A stretch of DNA of 64,000 nt from Pontibacter liquoris (lineage in GTDB: Bacteria; Bacteroidota; Bacteroidia; Cytophagales; Hymenobacteraceae), in NCBI RefSeq assembly GCF_022758235.1, contig NZ_JALEBG010000001.1, positions 1,240,001 to 1,304,000 of the forward strand, written 5' to 3'. The notes under the pieces were generated by a model. That model was given only the letters and a program-made list of their open reading frames with translations. It ran no database searches and was not told the DNA's origin. This document shows, piece after piece, positions 16,107 through 24,714 of this stretch (position 1 is the first letter of the stretch; each line of letters begins with the position of its first letter). The position numbers and the translations under genes are program-made.

Positions 16107-16514
16107 TTAATCCATCATATTGATCCAGTCCTGAGCGGCCTGCAGCGAGGTGAACTGGGCAAAACTTGCTTTGGCTAAAAATTGGGAGTGGGTTTTATCA
16201 GCGATGTTTTCGTAGGCGATGTACTGGAAGACATCGCTGCTGCCGATGCGGGCCAATTTCCGGAGGCCGGAGGCCGCCAGTTCCGGCGATACCTCTTTCA
16301 GGATCCACTGCTGGTCAGCCACGGAAGGGCTGCGCAGTTGGTGGGCATCAATTATCCAGAACCGGATATCATACTCCCGGATGACCTGCAGAAACCGGAG
16401 CACGCCTGCTCTGAGTTCTTCGCTGCTTGTTTGCCTGAGCCAGGTCGTATACAGCAGGTGCTGGTTGCGGGTAACTTCAATGCGTAAATAATCCGGGGCT
16501 TTAAGTGTTATCAT
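16107..16514 (-). CDS. Hypothetical SpoIIAA-like (STAS-fold) protein
   Basis: 135 residues. It has the alternation expected of a SpoIIAA-like domain: opening strand YLRIEVTRNQHLLYTTWL, helix SSEELRAGVLRFLQVI, central strand IRFWIIDAHQLRSPS, helix DQQWILKEVSPELA, then a strand RKLARIGSSDVFQYI and helix AAQDWINMMD. Similar short proteins are abundant in Hymenobacter-type genomes and are usually left hypothetical. The phospho-Ser of true anti-sigma antagonists is not evident (LRSPS stands in its place). No signal peptide. The gene converges on the pirin gene with an 11-base gap. Confidence 0.7.
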   Translation of the reverse strand: MITLKAPDYLRIEVTRNQHLLYTTWLRQTSSEELRAGVLRFLQVIREYDIRFWIIDAHQLRSPSVADQQWILKEVSPELAASGLRKLARIGSSDVFQYIAYENIADKTHSQFLAKASFAQFTSLQAAQDWINMMD

Positions 16515-17095
16515 AGCAGGGGTGTAGGTGTAAGTGGCGAAAGTGCAATAAAACCAACAATAGGAAATAAAGCAATATGCTGGCAGTTTTAAGTTACCTG
16601 GTAAGTATGATTTAATTTCTTTTTGATAGAACAGGCACTAGCATTGTGTAATTGAAGTTATACCTTACAGCTTTGATCCAATTTTGCAGTAGCTACAAGT
16701 ATGATGCGTTTGCAAAAGCCGCTGGCAGGGCTACTGCCGAAGCAGGAGTTGCAGGGATGTAGTTTTCGTAACTAAATGGGTGCTTGCAAATTATCATTCA
16801 GGCAGAAAGCACCTTTTTCAAACCAGCATTAAACCTTACTCATTTTTTGGTACAGCTTTATACTTGCGACTCCTTTAAAGACTGCTATACTTTAATAGTG
16901 GTGAAGAAGCTGTAAATCTCAGGAAAGTGCTTATATTTAAATAGCTATATAGTAAGAATAGGTCAAATTAAGTGCCTGTAAAAGCTTGATTTTCTGTTAA
17001 GCCTACTTACGCATATAAGGCAGATAACCGTCATCGTGACGGATATACTATAGTTGGCAGGAAGTAAATAATTATTCAATTAAGACATTCCTAAT
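16515..17095. other. Long spacer before the A/T-rich lipoprotein gene
   Basis: 581 bases without a supported gene. It contains two TATACTT heptamers close together (16859-16865 and 16886-16892) and becomes A/T-rich toward its right end. Neither an exact TAnnTTTG element for the lipoprotein nor a structured RNA was recognised. Confidence 0.5.
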
Positions 17096-17803
17096 ATGAA
17101 AATAATAGCAACAGTTTTAATGTGGATGTCAGTAACATTAATATTTAGTTCTTGTGTAAGGGAAGATGTTGATGTCTTTACCATAGAGGGTTATATAACT
17201 GATGAAATATCACATCAGCCAATTGCAGGTGTCCCTATTACGTTCATTGCAATCAAATCTCCTTCAGGGATGGGAATACTTAATGGCGGTAATAGTGAAA
17301 CTGCAGGCCAAGCAACTACAAATGAAAAAGGCTATTATAAAGCAAAGCTGAAAGTTATCAAAGAAGCTAATGGCCTTGAAATGCAGATAAACGAGGACCA
17401 CTTACGTGAGGGATATATGTATATTACCCATCCAATTCCAATTTCAGACTTAAGAAAAGGAAGTAACAGTACTTTTAGCCATACTCTCAGCCCAACAGCA
17501 ATTCTTAAAATTAAATTTGTCAACATCAGCCCTGTTTCTGATTTGGATGAATTTCAGCTGCTTTGGAGTACTCCGGGATGGGCGAAAGGAATTATCGATA
17601 AGCAAAGTTGTGGAACAGTAAAAGAATCGGAAGTAAATAAATGGATAGGTAAAGACGTTTGTGGAGTTTATACAATTGATGTTGTTGCCGGATATAAAAA
17701 AGATATAGATTGGATGGTAACTAAAAATAATATTGAAAGACGCTTTTCAGATTCTGTCTATGTGAAACTTGGAGAAATTAATGAGTTTCAAATAAATTAT
17801 TGA
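17096..17803 (+). CDS. Lipoprotein with carboxypeptidase-regulatory-like (CNA-B type) domain
   Basis: 235 residues with a lipoprotein signal: MKIIATVLMWMSVTLIFSS then Cys20, a lipobox-like FSSC. Residues about 28-110 have the beta-sandwich pattern of carboxypeptidase regulatory-like domains (EGYITDEISHQPIAGVPITF, then TTNEKGYYKAKL). The C-terminal half has no recognised family, with a possible disulfide pair (SCGTV and VCGVY). Codon use and base composition are visibly more A/T-rich than in all neighbours, suggesting recent acquisition. There is no polysaccharide-utilisation or secretion partner nearby. It should be anchored in the outer or inner membrane facing the periplasm. Confidence 0.75.
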   Translation: MKIIATVLMWMSVTLIFSSCVREDVDVFTIEGYITDEISHQPIAGVPITFIAIKSPSGMGILNGGNSETAGQATTNEKGYYKAKLKVIKEANGLEMQINEDHLREGYMYITHPIPISDLRKGSNSTFSHTLSPTAILKIKFVNISPVSDLDEFQLLWSTPGWAKGIIDKQSCGTVKESEVNKWIGKDVCGVYTIDVVAGYKKDIDWMVTKNNIERRFSDSVYVKLGEINEFQINY

Positions 17804-17998
17804 GGCAGTTGATTAGAAAACCAACTGCCAACAAAACACAGGCAGCATGTTCGGCTGGCGCCTCACCCGTTGCCTGTCCAAGTCCGTTAAAATATTTTAT
17901 TTAGGCGTAAACAAAAACCAACTTTCCCTAATATCTAGGAAATTCAGAAGTATGAAAACACGATAGTTCGTATACCGCGTCTAAAAATTTTTAATGGA

Positions 17999-18355
17999 AT
18001 GAAACTGGAAAACCGCAGGCAAGAAGTATTACCGTTTCCGCATTTCCTGATCAGGCTGGGGCGTTACGGTCTTTTTGCTTTTTGTTTGATCGCGTTTTCT
18101 GTTCTGGTCGGGACAATCGGCTACCATCATTTTGGGCAAATTTCCTGGCTCGACAGTTTCCATATGGCTTGTATGATCTTAACAGGAATGGGCCCCGTCG
18201 TCGAAATGAAATCCGCTATTGCAAAAATATTCTCGTCCTTTTATGCTTTATACAGTGGCGTGGCATTTTTAAGTATAACAGCCGTATTCTTCACGCCCAT
18301 AATTCACAGGTTGCTGCACATCTTACACGTTGAGCAGCGCGAAGATGCAGCCTGA
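17999..18355 (+). CDS. Two-helix membrane protein resembling a potassium channel pore, atypical filter
   Basis: 118 residues with two membrane helices (about 25-48, GLFAFCLIAFSVLVGTIGYHHF, and about 82-108, SGVAFLSITAVFF) flanking a re-entrant segment SWLDSFHMACMILTGMGPV. This is the architecture of a 2TM potassium channel (Ion_trans_2), but the filter T-V-G-Y-G-D is replaced by T-G-M-G-P, so K+ selectivity is doubtful. It is either a divergent member of that family or an unrelated small membrane protein with a similar layout. No cytoplasmic RCK domain. It lies 190 bases upstream of another membrane protein on the same strand. Confidence 0.6.
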   Translation: MKLENRRQEVLPFPHFLIRLGRYGLFAFCLIAFSVLVGTIGYHHFGQISWLDSFHMACMILTGMGPVVEMKSAIAKIFSSFYALYSGVAFLSITAVFFTPIIHRLLHILHVEQREDAA

Positions 18356-18542
18356 TTATACTGCCTGAAACCAACAGATTGCATTGATTTTGTAACAGGA
18401 TCGCTGCCTGTAATTGCTGACCAATAGCGGAATAGCGAATAGCAAACTATATCAATATATTGAAGCGGCCCGGGCACGAAAACCACCATGTAATACCCGT
18501 GTTGATCAGCCTAAAAGGAAACCCAAGTACATAAACTATAAG

Positions 18543-19124
18543 ATGGATACGATAAGCTCTGTTAAATTCCGGAAGATCAGGCTCTGTGTAACGGCTGCCG
18601 TAAGCATTGCTATCTGGGTACTGCTGGCCTGGGATCATTTTCATGGAGGTATACCCCGCCATCATATTTTAGCCAACGAAGCGCTGCCCGCCATTTCAAA
18701 TGCCTGGGGTGGGCTTTTGCTTCCTTTGCTTACTTGGTTCCTTTTGTACCGTATTCAAATGCAGGCCTTGGGTAGCCAGGATGCATATGACATAATAATC
18801 AGCCGCTTCCGACGCCAGCTATACAGGTTTACAGGTGCCTTGTTATTTGGCGTGGTGCTCTCCGCTTTCTTTACCACCGGGTACGCCGATATATGTGGCT
18901 ATTTGGTTTTAGGGCTTTTCCCCTTAGCCCTTGTCATCCCCATTTACCGGGCCGAGTGTGTATTGGGATTTGTGTTTGGCATGACCTTTACTTTTGGTGC
19001 CATACTTCCCACGGCGTTTGGGTTGCTGTTGAGTCTAGCAGGGGCGGTGCTGTACCTGTTTATCCGACCCGGCTTATGGTATGTTGGGACCCGGATTGCG
19101 CTGGTGAGGCAGCAAAGGCCATAA
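18543..19124 (+). CDS. Hypothetical integral membrane protein
   Basis: 193 residues from ATG 18543 (MDTISSVKFR); the frame extends upstream from a TTG but without family support. Four or five membrane helices are visible: IRLCVTAAVSIAIWVLLAW, WGGLLLPLLTWFLLYRI, FTGALLFGVVLSAFFTT, LVLGLFPLALVIPIY and the paired FGMTFTFGAILPTAFGLLLSLAGAVLY. A basic cytoplasmic loop (SRFRRQLYR) lies between helices 2 and 3. No family recognised. The context, next to a channel-like gene, gives no firm clue. Confidence 0.6.
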   Translation: MDTISSVKFRKIRLCVTAAVSIAIWVLLAWDHFHGGIPRHHILANEALPAISNAWGGLLLPLLTWFLLYRIQMQALGSQDAYDIIISRFRRQLYRFTGALLFGVVLSAFFTTGYADICGYLVLGLFPLALVIPIYRAECVLGFVFGMTFTFGAILPTAFGLLLSLAGAVLYLFIRPGLWYVGTRIALVRQQRP

Positions 19125-19573
19125 ACCGCAATACGCCAAAGCTACAAATTATACTTCTATCTGAAGGAAGGCTGTATCTTCGTTTCCCCCTTGGTTTCCA
19201 TTAGGCTCGTCCGCCTACATCAAGTATAAAAGACCGAAGCTTATTACCGTAAGCAGCCAATGAGGTACTACAGCTTTTCGGGCAGGAAGAAGTAGTCGGG
19301 AGCATACAGCCTAGGATTTGAATAACCAAGGTCGTTCAAGGATCGGTTTAGCTTAAAACTGATGCAGGCCTTTAAAAATCAGGAAAACCTTTCACGAAAG
19401 AAACGACTACAATGACTAATATCGGATATGACTTCTGACGGGTGAAAAGCTAAACCAAGTTTTTAGATTCTAGTAAAGCCTGCTTGCTGTAAAAGGTTTT
19501 TTGCGCGCCGCCACCAGCCATATGCTCATGCGTGTTGCATCATGTGCAAGTAAATACTCTAATGGCAGCAACT
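19125..19573. other. Spacer before the beta-helix gene
   Basis: 449 bases with no supported gene. Two heptamers occur (TATACTT at 19150-19156, AAGTATA at 19222-19228). A separated 10-base inverted repeat (GGTTTAGCTT at 19345-19354 and its complement at 19447-19456) is present; its significance is unknown. Confidence 0.45.
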
Positions 19574-20854
19574 ATGAAAACACAGATCAATTCCCTGCAA
19601 GAGCTGATGGCAGCGCTCGCGAATCCTACTCCGGCCACGCTGGAACTTCAAACGTCCATTCTCTGTCCTTACGCGCTCACCCTGCCTGCTGGCTTTCGTT
19701 TGACGGGCACAGACAAGGATTCATGCATTTTAAGTTTCAGCAACAGCGATGGGATTGGGCTGACGGCCGATAATGAGGTAACGGATCTTACCATACAAAC
19801 CAATCCGAACAACCGGGCCATTTATTTGCTCAGCAGCCAGGCCGACCTGGGCACATTAACGCTGAAGAATCTTACCATCACCGGGCAGGTGCAAATCTTA
19901 ACCAGGGCGGGCACTAACAAGACCCAGCTTATTGCCGACAATATCGATGTGGTAGCTTGCGATGCCCGCCGGTATTCGGAGCAGCCGCAGAAATACGGGG
20001 TAAATGTGTACCAGGGCGCGTTTACGGTTTACAATTTCAATAGCGATACGGAAAGCATGATCAAGGCTACTTTAACCAACATCAGCCTGGGACGCAAAGG
20101 AGCGCCGGTTATTGGTTCCGGCTTATTTGTGTGCGGCTTCGGCGACAAAGGGGGCTGGGTGGTTGCCGAGAATATCACCACGGGAGATATTTATTCGAAC
20201 GGTATGTTGCCCTATGGCCAGCCTGATATGATCACCGCGGGCGTGTTTATTGTAAACGGCACCAAAGTGAAAAATATAACCCACACAGGTACTGTTACCA
20301 CCTATGGCGTCAATGATATGGTGCTGGATACGTGGGGAGAAGTGGAAAAATGGTCGGCAGAGAAGCCCATCACCTCGTATGGCCCCAGCGGAATTGGCTT
20401 TGTGAATTTTGGTGTTGTAAATGAATTTGAAGCAAAAGATAAGATAGAAACCTTTGGCCTGGGCGCGCGCGGCTTTAATCAATACGACGGAACGGTTGCC
20501 AAAGCAACTTTTCATTCCTTGATTACGCATGGCAACGGCTCTATTGGTATGCAGGTGAGTAAACCGGTAGGCAGCATCACGGTTAAAAACGGCATTGTTA
20601 CAAACGGCACCACAGGGCAAACACTGGTGAAAGGCGTTATTATGGAGCTTCCGGCTGACGGGGTAAGTATAAAGCCCGGCGGCGAGATCAAACAACTTTC
20701 TATTTCCGGCGGCATTACGACGCATGGCAACGAGGTGCATTCTTTTAGTGTGGAAGGAGGCCTGGTGCACCAACTGGATATAACCGGAGCGGTGGAAGCC
20801 AATGGGGAAATTCCGTTGCTGTGGCTGTTACTGCTAAGGGGCAAACACCCTTAA
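19574..20854 (+). CDS. Right-handed beta-helix repeat protein, frameshifted at its 3' end
   Basis: 426 residues from ATG 19574 (MKTQINSLQEL; ATG 19562 is an alternative) to the stop in the current frame. The protein is built of short strand-turn repeats with stacked Asn/Val/Ile (DLTIQTNPNNRAIYL, LTLKNLTITGQVQIL, VKNITHTGTVTTYG, LSISGGITTHGNEVHSFSVEGG), the pattern of a right-handed parallel beta-helix as in carbohydrate-active or surface proteins. No signal peptide, so probably cytoplasmic. After GAVEANG the frame runs into a non-repeat tail (IPLLWLLLLRGKHP), while the repeat pattern continues in another frame to 20970. A missing G in the run at 20804-20807 explains this. Confidence 0.75.
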   Translation: MKTQINSLQELMAALANPTPATLELQTSILCPYALTLPAGFRLTGTDKDSCILSFSNSDGIGLTADNEVTDLTIQTNPNNRAIYLLSSQADLGTLTLKNLTITGQVQILTRAGTNKTQLIADNIDVVACDARRYSEQPQKYGVNVYQGAFTVYNFNSDTESMIKATLTNISLGRKGAPVIGSGLFVCGFGDKGGWVVAENITTGDIYSNGMLPYGQPDMITAGVFIVNGTKVKNITHTGTVTTYGVNDMVLDTWGEVEKWSAEKPITSYGPSGIGFVNFGVVNEFEAKDKIETFGLGARGFNQYDGTVAKATFHSLITHGNGSIGMQVSKPVGSITVKNGIVTNGTTGQTLVKGVIMELPADGVSIKPGGEIKQLSISGGITTHGNEVHSFSVEGGLVHQLDITGAVEANGEIPLLWLLLLRGKHP

Positions 20855-20970
20855 CCAATGTTTCTGCCGTCTCAAAACAAGGTATAGCCGTCCAGATTGA
20901 CAAAGGAACCGTTATAGATCGATCAGGATTGGATGCCAAAGGTGCAAAGGGAAACTTGGTGGAGAAATAA
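20806..20970 (+). pseudogene. Out-of-frame C-terminal continuation of the beta-helix gene
   Basis: Reading from GGA at 20806 gives 54 further codons ending in TAA at 20968-20970, beginning GNSVAVAVTAKGQTPL and ending GAKGNLVEK. It keeps the repeat style of the upstream protein (GIAVQIDKGTVID). Restoring a fifth G in the GGGG tract at 20804-20807 would fuse it in frame to EANG. It is either a true mutation, a slippage (phase-variable) site or a sequencing error. Confidence 0.75.
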
Positions 20971-21154
20971 TTAGCCTCATATAAATTCCCGCATACTTCG
21001 AACTGGTTATAGAAGCGGTGGCGATTTCGGGTGAACCCGTATACTTGTAAAGGCGGAGAAGAATAAGTGAAAGTTGTAAACCTCTTTGGCTAAAGTATAA
21101 CAATGCAATCCGCCTATCTGCCTACCTTCGTCTGAAAGATCTACCCCTGGAAGT

Positions 21155-21721
21155 ATGACCAAACTCTATATCAAAAACATGGTGTGCGACCGCTGCAAGC
21201 GGGTAGTGGCCGAAGAGCTCGAAAAGCTGGGGCACGAGGTGCTCGAGATCGGTTTAGGCGAAGCGGAAATTGCCGCAGACGCTCCTGATCTACCCGCCAT
21301 ACGCGAGGTGCTGGAAGCCAACGGCTTTGAACTGCTCGATGACCGCAAAACAAAGCTCATCGAACAGGTAAAGCTGGCTGTAATAGCCCTCATCCACGAG
21401 CGACCGCGCATGGACCTGCATGTCAACACCTCGGACTATATCGCCGGAAAAGTAGGGCTGGATTATAACTACCTGAGTACGCTGTTCTCCTCTTCCGAAG
21501 GCATTACGATTGAAAAATACGTGATCCTGCAGCGGATTGAAAAGGTAAAGGAACTGCTGGTCTATAATGAATTAAGCCTGAAGGAAATTGCCTTCCAGCT
21601 AGGCTATAGTAGCGTAGCGCACCTGTCAAGCCAGTTCAAGAAAATAACGGGTCTTACGCCCAGCCATTTTAAGCAGGTAAAAGAGCAAAAACGCAAAACC
21701 ATCGACAAGGTACAGGACTAG
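21155..21721 (+). CDS. AraC-family regulator with N-terminal HMA-like metal-binding domain
   Basis: 188 residues. Residues 1-60 resemble a heavy-metal-associated domain: the beta-strand KLYIKNMV is followed by C11-x2-C14, then EVLEIGLGEAEIA and REVLEANGFELLDD, as in copper chaperones. Residues about 95-180 hold an AraC HTH: DYNYLSTLFSSSEGITIEKY, ELSLKEIAFQLGYSSVAHLSSQFKK and TGLTPSHFK. The layout suggests a metal (copper-type) sensing regulator, a combination seen repeatedly in Bacteroidetes. No copper ATPase or chaperone gene is adjacent, so the regulon is elsewhere. It is preceded by two heptamers and an approximate -7 match. Confidence 0.87.
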   Translation: MTKLYIKNMVCDRCKRVVAEELEKLGHEVLEIGLGEAEIAADAPDLPAIREVLEANGFELLDDRKTKLIEQVKLAVIALIHERPRMDLHVNTSDYIAGKVGLDYNYLSTLFSSSEGITIEKYVILQRIEKVKELLVYNELSLKEIAFQLGYSSVAHLSSQFKKITGLTPSHFKQVKEQKRKTIDKVQD

Positions 21722-21963
21722 CTTCTTCTGCGTTTATACTTTTTCTAGCGATAACTTGCTTTCCTGTAAGTTCGTTTACCCGTGCTGCTACAGACCTCAG
21801 TAGGGCAGCTTTGTTAGATGCGCTAAGTATGAATGAATCCCTTCGAATACGTTTGCAACCAGCGCTAAAGGGCAATGCCAGCAGTGCAATGTAAAATCCT
21901 GCACGGGCGCATTAGCTTAAACTAACGCAGCTTTCCCCATACATCAATCGTAAGGACAAAGCC

Positions 21964-23613
21964 CTATTTGGTGCCCCCGGTGGTTGCCCGGGTGGTGGTT
22001 ACGTAAAAGTTGGGATCGGTTTTAAAGGTGGCGCCTTTTGGCACGCCCGGCAGCGCCTGCCAGGTGGTGGTCGGCGTCAGCCATTTTTCTTTTCCGTTCA
22101 CAGTTACTTTCACCGGCATGTTAAAGCCGGTCACCGTGTTGGCCCACCTGTAGCTTAACTTGCCGCCAGCCAGCTGGTATTCAAGTTCCGGAATCCGTAC
22201 ATCGCGCAGATACTGGTCAAAAACCGGCGACAGGTCCCGGCCAATATGCTGACTCAGGTAATTTTCTATCTGCTGGGTGGTAACGGTCTGGTGATAAAAA
22301 TCCTTGTTGAACCCCCGCAAAATACTGCGCCATTTTTCATCATCGTTTACAATTTGGCGGAGTGTATGCAGCATGTTGGCGCCTTTGTAATACATGTCGC
22401 CCGAGCCGCTGTTGTTTACATTGTAATACCCGATAATAGGGCGGTCGTTGCGGATGTTGGCGCGGGTGCCGATCACGTAAGCCGCGCTGGCTTCCTTGCC
22501 ATAGTAATAATCCAGGAACAGGTTCTCGGAATAGGCCGTAAAGCTCTCGTGAATCCACATATCGGCAATGTCCTTGTATGTGATGTTGTTGGCAAACCAT
22601 TCGTGGCCGGATTCGTGCACAATGATAAAATCGAATTTAAGTCCCCAGCCGGTTCCGCTCAGGTCGCGGCCCAGGTAGCCGTTCTTAAAGTCATTGCCAT
22701 AGGTTACGGAGCTTTGATGCTCCATGCCCAGGTAGGGCACCTGCACCAGTTTATAGCTGTCTTCATAAAAAGGGTAGGGGCCGAACCAGTGCTCAAAAGC
22801 AGCCAGCATGCGGGGCACTTCCTTAAACTGTTTTCGGGCTTTGCTTTCATCGCCACGCAGCACATAATAATCGCAGTCCAGCAGGCCTTTTTCGCCCTTA
22901 AACTTTTCAGAAAAGTGCACATAGTCGCCCAGGTTCATATTAACACCATAGTTGTTGATGGGGTTGGATACAAACCAGTGGTAGGTTTTGGTGCCGTCGT
23001 TATTCTGGTCCACTTTGCGCAGGCGGCCATTCGATACATCCATCAGCTTTTCGGGCACTGTAACGCTAATAAGCATGCTGTCCGGTTCATCGTACATGTG
23101 GTCTTTGCAGGGCCACCAGAGGCTGGCCCCGTCGCCCTGGCAGGAGGTAGCGGCAAAAGGGTTGCCCTGGGCATCGTGTTTCCAGGTTAGGCCGCCGCTC
23201 CAGGGCGGGTTTTTGCTCACTTGCGGTTTGCCGCCATAGTATACATCCACACTGTTTACCTCACCGGCTTTCTGCGGAGCGGCCAGTTGTATAAACCATG
23301 CATTGCCATCATAAGTGTAGGTTAGTTCCTTCCCGTTCTGCATCACTTTTTCGATGGCCATGGGTTGCTGCAGGTCTACCTGCATGACCTGCTTGGGCGC
23401 CAGAACTTTGTACCGGATAGTGTTCACGCCGCGGATGGTGCTGTCGGCCGGGTTTACTTTTATGGCCAGGTGATAGTAGGCCAGGTCCCACCAGGCGCGT
23501 TCGGGCGTGATGGCGCCGCGCAGTGTGTCCTGGTGCGTGAAGACGGGTGTTTGCGAAAAAGCAAGGCTTGCGGTAAGTGTCAGCAGCACGGTAAAAAGGG
23601 AGCGGAGGAGCAT
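21964..23613 (-). CDS. M1 family metallopeptidase (aminopeptidase N-like)
   Basis: 549 residues with a signal peptide ending LAFSQ. The gluzincin site is intact: HESGH at about residues 332-336 and the third ligand Glu at 355 (HExxH-x18-E). The exopeptidase motif appears as GMEHQSSVTYGN instead of GAMEN, as in many Bacteroidetes M1 homologues. The N-terminal beta-saddle domain precedes it (IRGVNTIRYKVLAPKQ). The length is shorter than E. coli PepN, typical of the secreted ~550-residue group. It probably trims peptides in the periplasm or outside the cell. Single gene. Confidence 0.93.
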   Translation of the reverse strand: MLLRSLFTVLLTLTASLAFSQTPVFTHQDTLRGAITPERAWWDLAYYHLAIKVNPADSTIRGVNTIRYKVLAPKQVMQVDLQQPMAIEKVMQNGKELTYTYDGNAWFIQLAAPQKAGEVNSVDVYYGGKPQVSKNPPWSGGLTWKHDAQGNPFAATSCQGDGASLWWPCKDHMYDEPDSMLISVTVPEKLMDVSNGRLRKVDQNNDGTKTYHWFVSNPINNYGVNMNLGDYVHFSEKFKGEKGLLDCDYYVLRGDESKARKQFKEVPRMLAAFEHWFGPYPFYEDSYKLVQVPYLGMEHQSSVTYGNDFKNGYLGRDLSGTGWGLKFDFIIVHESGHEWFANNITYKDIADMWIHESFTAYSENLFLDYYYGKEASAAYVIGTRANIRNDRPIIGYYNVNNSGSGDMYYKGANMLHTLRQIVNDDEKWRSILRGFNKDFYHQTVTTQQIENYLSQHIGRDLSPVFDQYLRDVRIPELEYQLAGGKLSYRWANTVTGFNMPVKVTVNGKEKWLTPTTTWQALPGVPKGATFKTDPNFYVTTTRATTGGTK

Positions 23614-23792
23614 GCAGGTTAGGTTTAGACGGTGGAATACAAAGCAGAAAGCCTGCCCGGGTGCTTACAGGGAATCAGCAGCTGGCTGCACCGGAGCCCG
23701 AAACACAGCAGCAAGATACGATTTTAGCAAGTATAGCCAAATACCCGGAAACCCGGCGTTGCAGCCGCCGCTACGAATGCGGGCAGCCCGGC

Positions 23793-23830
23793 CAAAAACA
23801 AAGCTGCCTCCCGGAAACCCAGGAGGCAGC
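23793..23830 (-). terminator. Intrinsic terminator of the small GNAT gene
   Basis: The arms GCTGCCTCC (23803-23811) and GGAGGCAGC (23822-23830) enclose a 10-base loop. On the minus strand the stem is followed by TTTGTTTTTGG (complement of 23793-23802), fitting termination of the gene ending at 23860. Confidence 0.75.
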
Positions 23831-23859
23831 ATGCAACCATTTGCTAGCTATTGCCGGGT

Positions 23860-24138
23860 TTATACTTCCTTAACTATATCCTGGTAGTCTTTGTGCCGAT
23901 TGAGGTAAGCCTCCACTACCGGGCAGGACGGTATTACTTTATAATGCTGCTCACGGGCAAAATCCAGGCTCGTCTGCACCAGCTTGTCAGCCATTCCCTG
24001 GCCGCGGTACGCCTGTGGTACAAAGGTATGGTCCAGGTCCATTACATCGTCTTCGGGGTAAGTATAGGTGAGTTCTGCCTGCTCGTCTCCGAGTTGCGCA
24101 TAAAACCGCAAATCATCTTCATCATGTATCACTTCCAT
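23860..24138 (-). CDS. Small GNAT N-acetyltransferase (YjdJ-like)
   Basis: 92 residues from ATG 24138 (MEVIHDEDD); the upstream 33 codons look untranslated. It is a minimal GNAT of the Gcn5-related YjdJ type (GNAT-like acetyltransferase Pfam Acetyltransf_CG): RFYAQLGDEQAELTYTY, then DLDHTFVPQAYRGQGMADKL with the acetyl-CoA loop RGQGMA, then IPSCPVVEAYLNRH. Its length fits that family exactly. Substrate unknown. The stop codon is embedded in a heptamer (GAA GTA TAA), and an intrinsic terminator follows. Confidence 0.9.
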   Translation of the reverse strand: MEVIHDEDDLRFYAQLGDEQAELTYTYPEDDVMDLDHTFVPQAYRGQGMADKLVQTSLDFAREQHYKVIPSCPVVEAYLNRHKDYQDIVKEV

Positions 24139-24714
24139 TGCCTTCTTCGGGTTTAGTTTCCTTCCTATACGCAGCAGCAGCAGGCCAGTTCTAAGCAGTT
24201 TGCCGGAATGCAGCCGGGTGGGGCTAACGGGAAACACCTCTCCCTAAATCTCCGGGCCTAAGTATAAATACGCAATAAGCCTTGCGCAACCTACGGCTGT
24301 AACCTAAGTGCAGGCAGGGTGTACCGCTTCAGGCAAACCTTATTTACGAGCCTGTAAAAGGCTGTTTGATGTCAGAACTTTGATGCAGGAGATTTCATCC
24401 TGAAACTAAGTAAATGAAGCAGGTAGCTGAGTATAAACAAGGATTTTATTAGTAAATATCACATTATCGGTATGGAAGCCGTATAAAGGCCTGAATTGAA
24501 CAGAAGTTGTGGCAAAAGGGCTTTACAGGGCCTATTTGTAGGATTTTTTGCAGGATTAAACGGTAGCGCCAGAGCACAACAGGGAGCCACTACTTTGTAC
24601 AGGCTTAGGATGAACAGAGAGGCGCGTGCGAGCATCCTGTAAATGACATTAAGCTGGTTAACCCGGTAGCTACCCGAATATGGAATAGCTGCCAGGTGCA
24701 GCATACTAAAATAT
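24139..24714. other. Divergent spacer
   Basis: 576 bases between the small GNAT gene and the TIGR02587 gene. It carries AAGTATA heptamers near its left end (24260-24266) but no supported gene, terminator or RNA. Short frames are interrupted by stops. The CTACTTTG at about 24590 only approximates a -7 element. Confidence 0.45.

Noticed and set aside
22246..23190. 314-codon plus-strand frame over the M1 peptidase
   Set aside because: Shadow of a high-information coding region on the minus strand.
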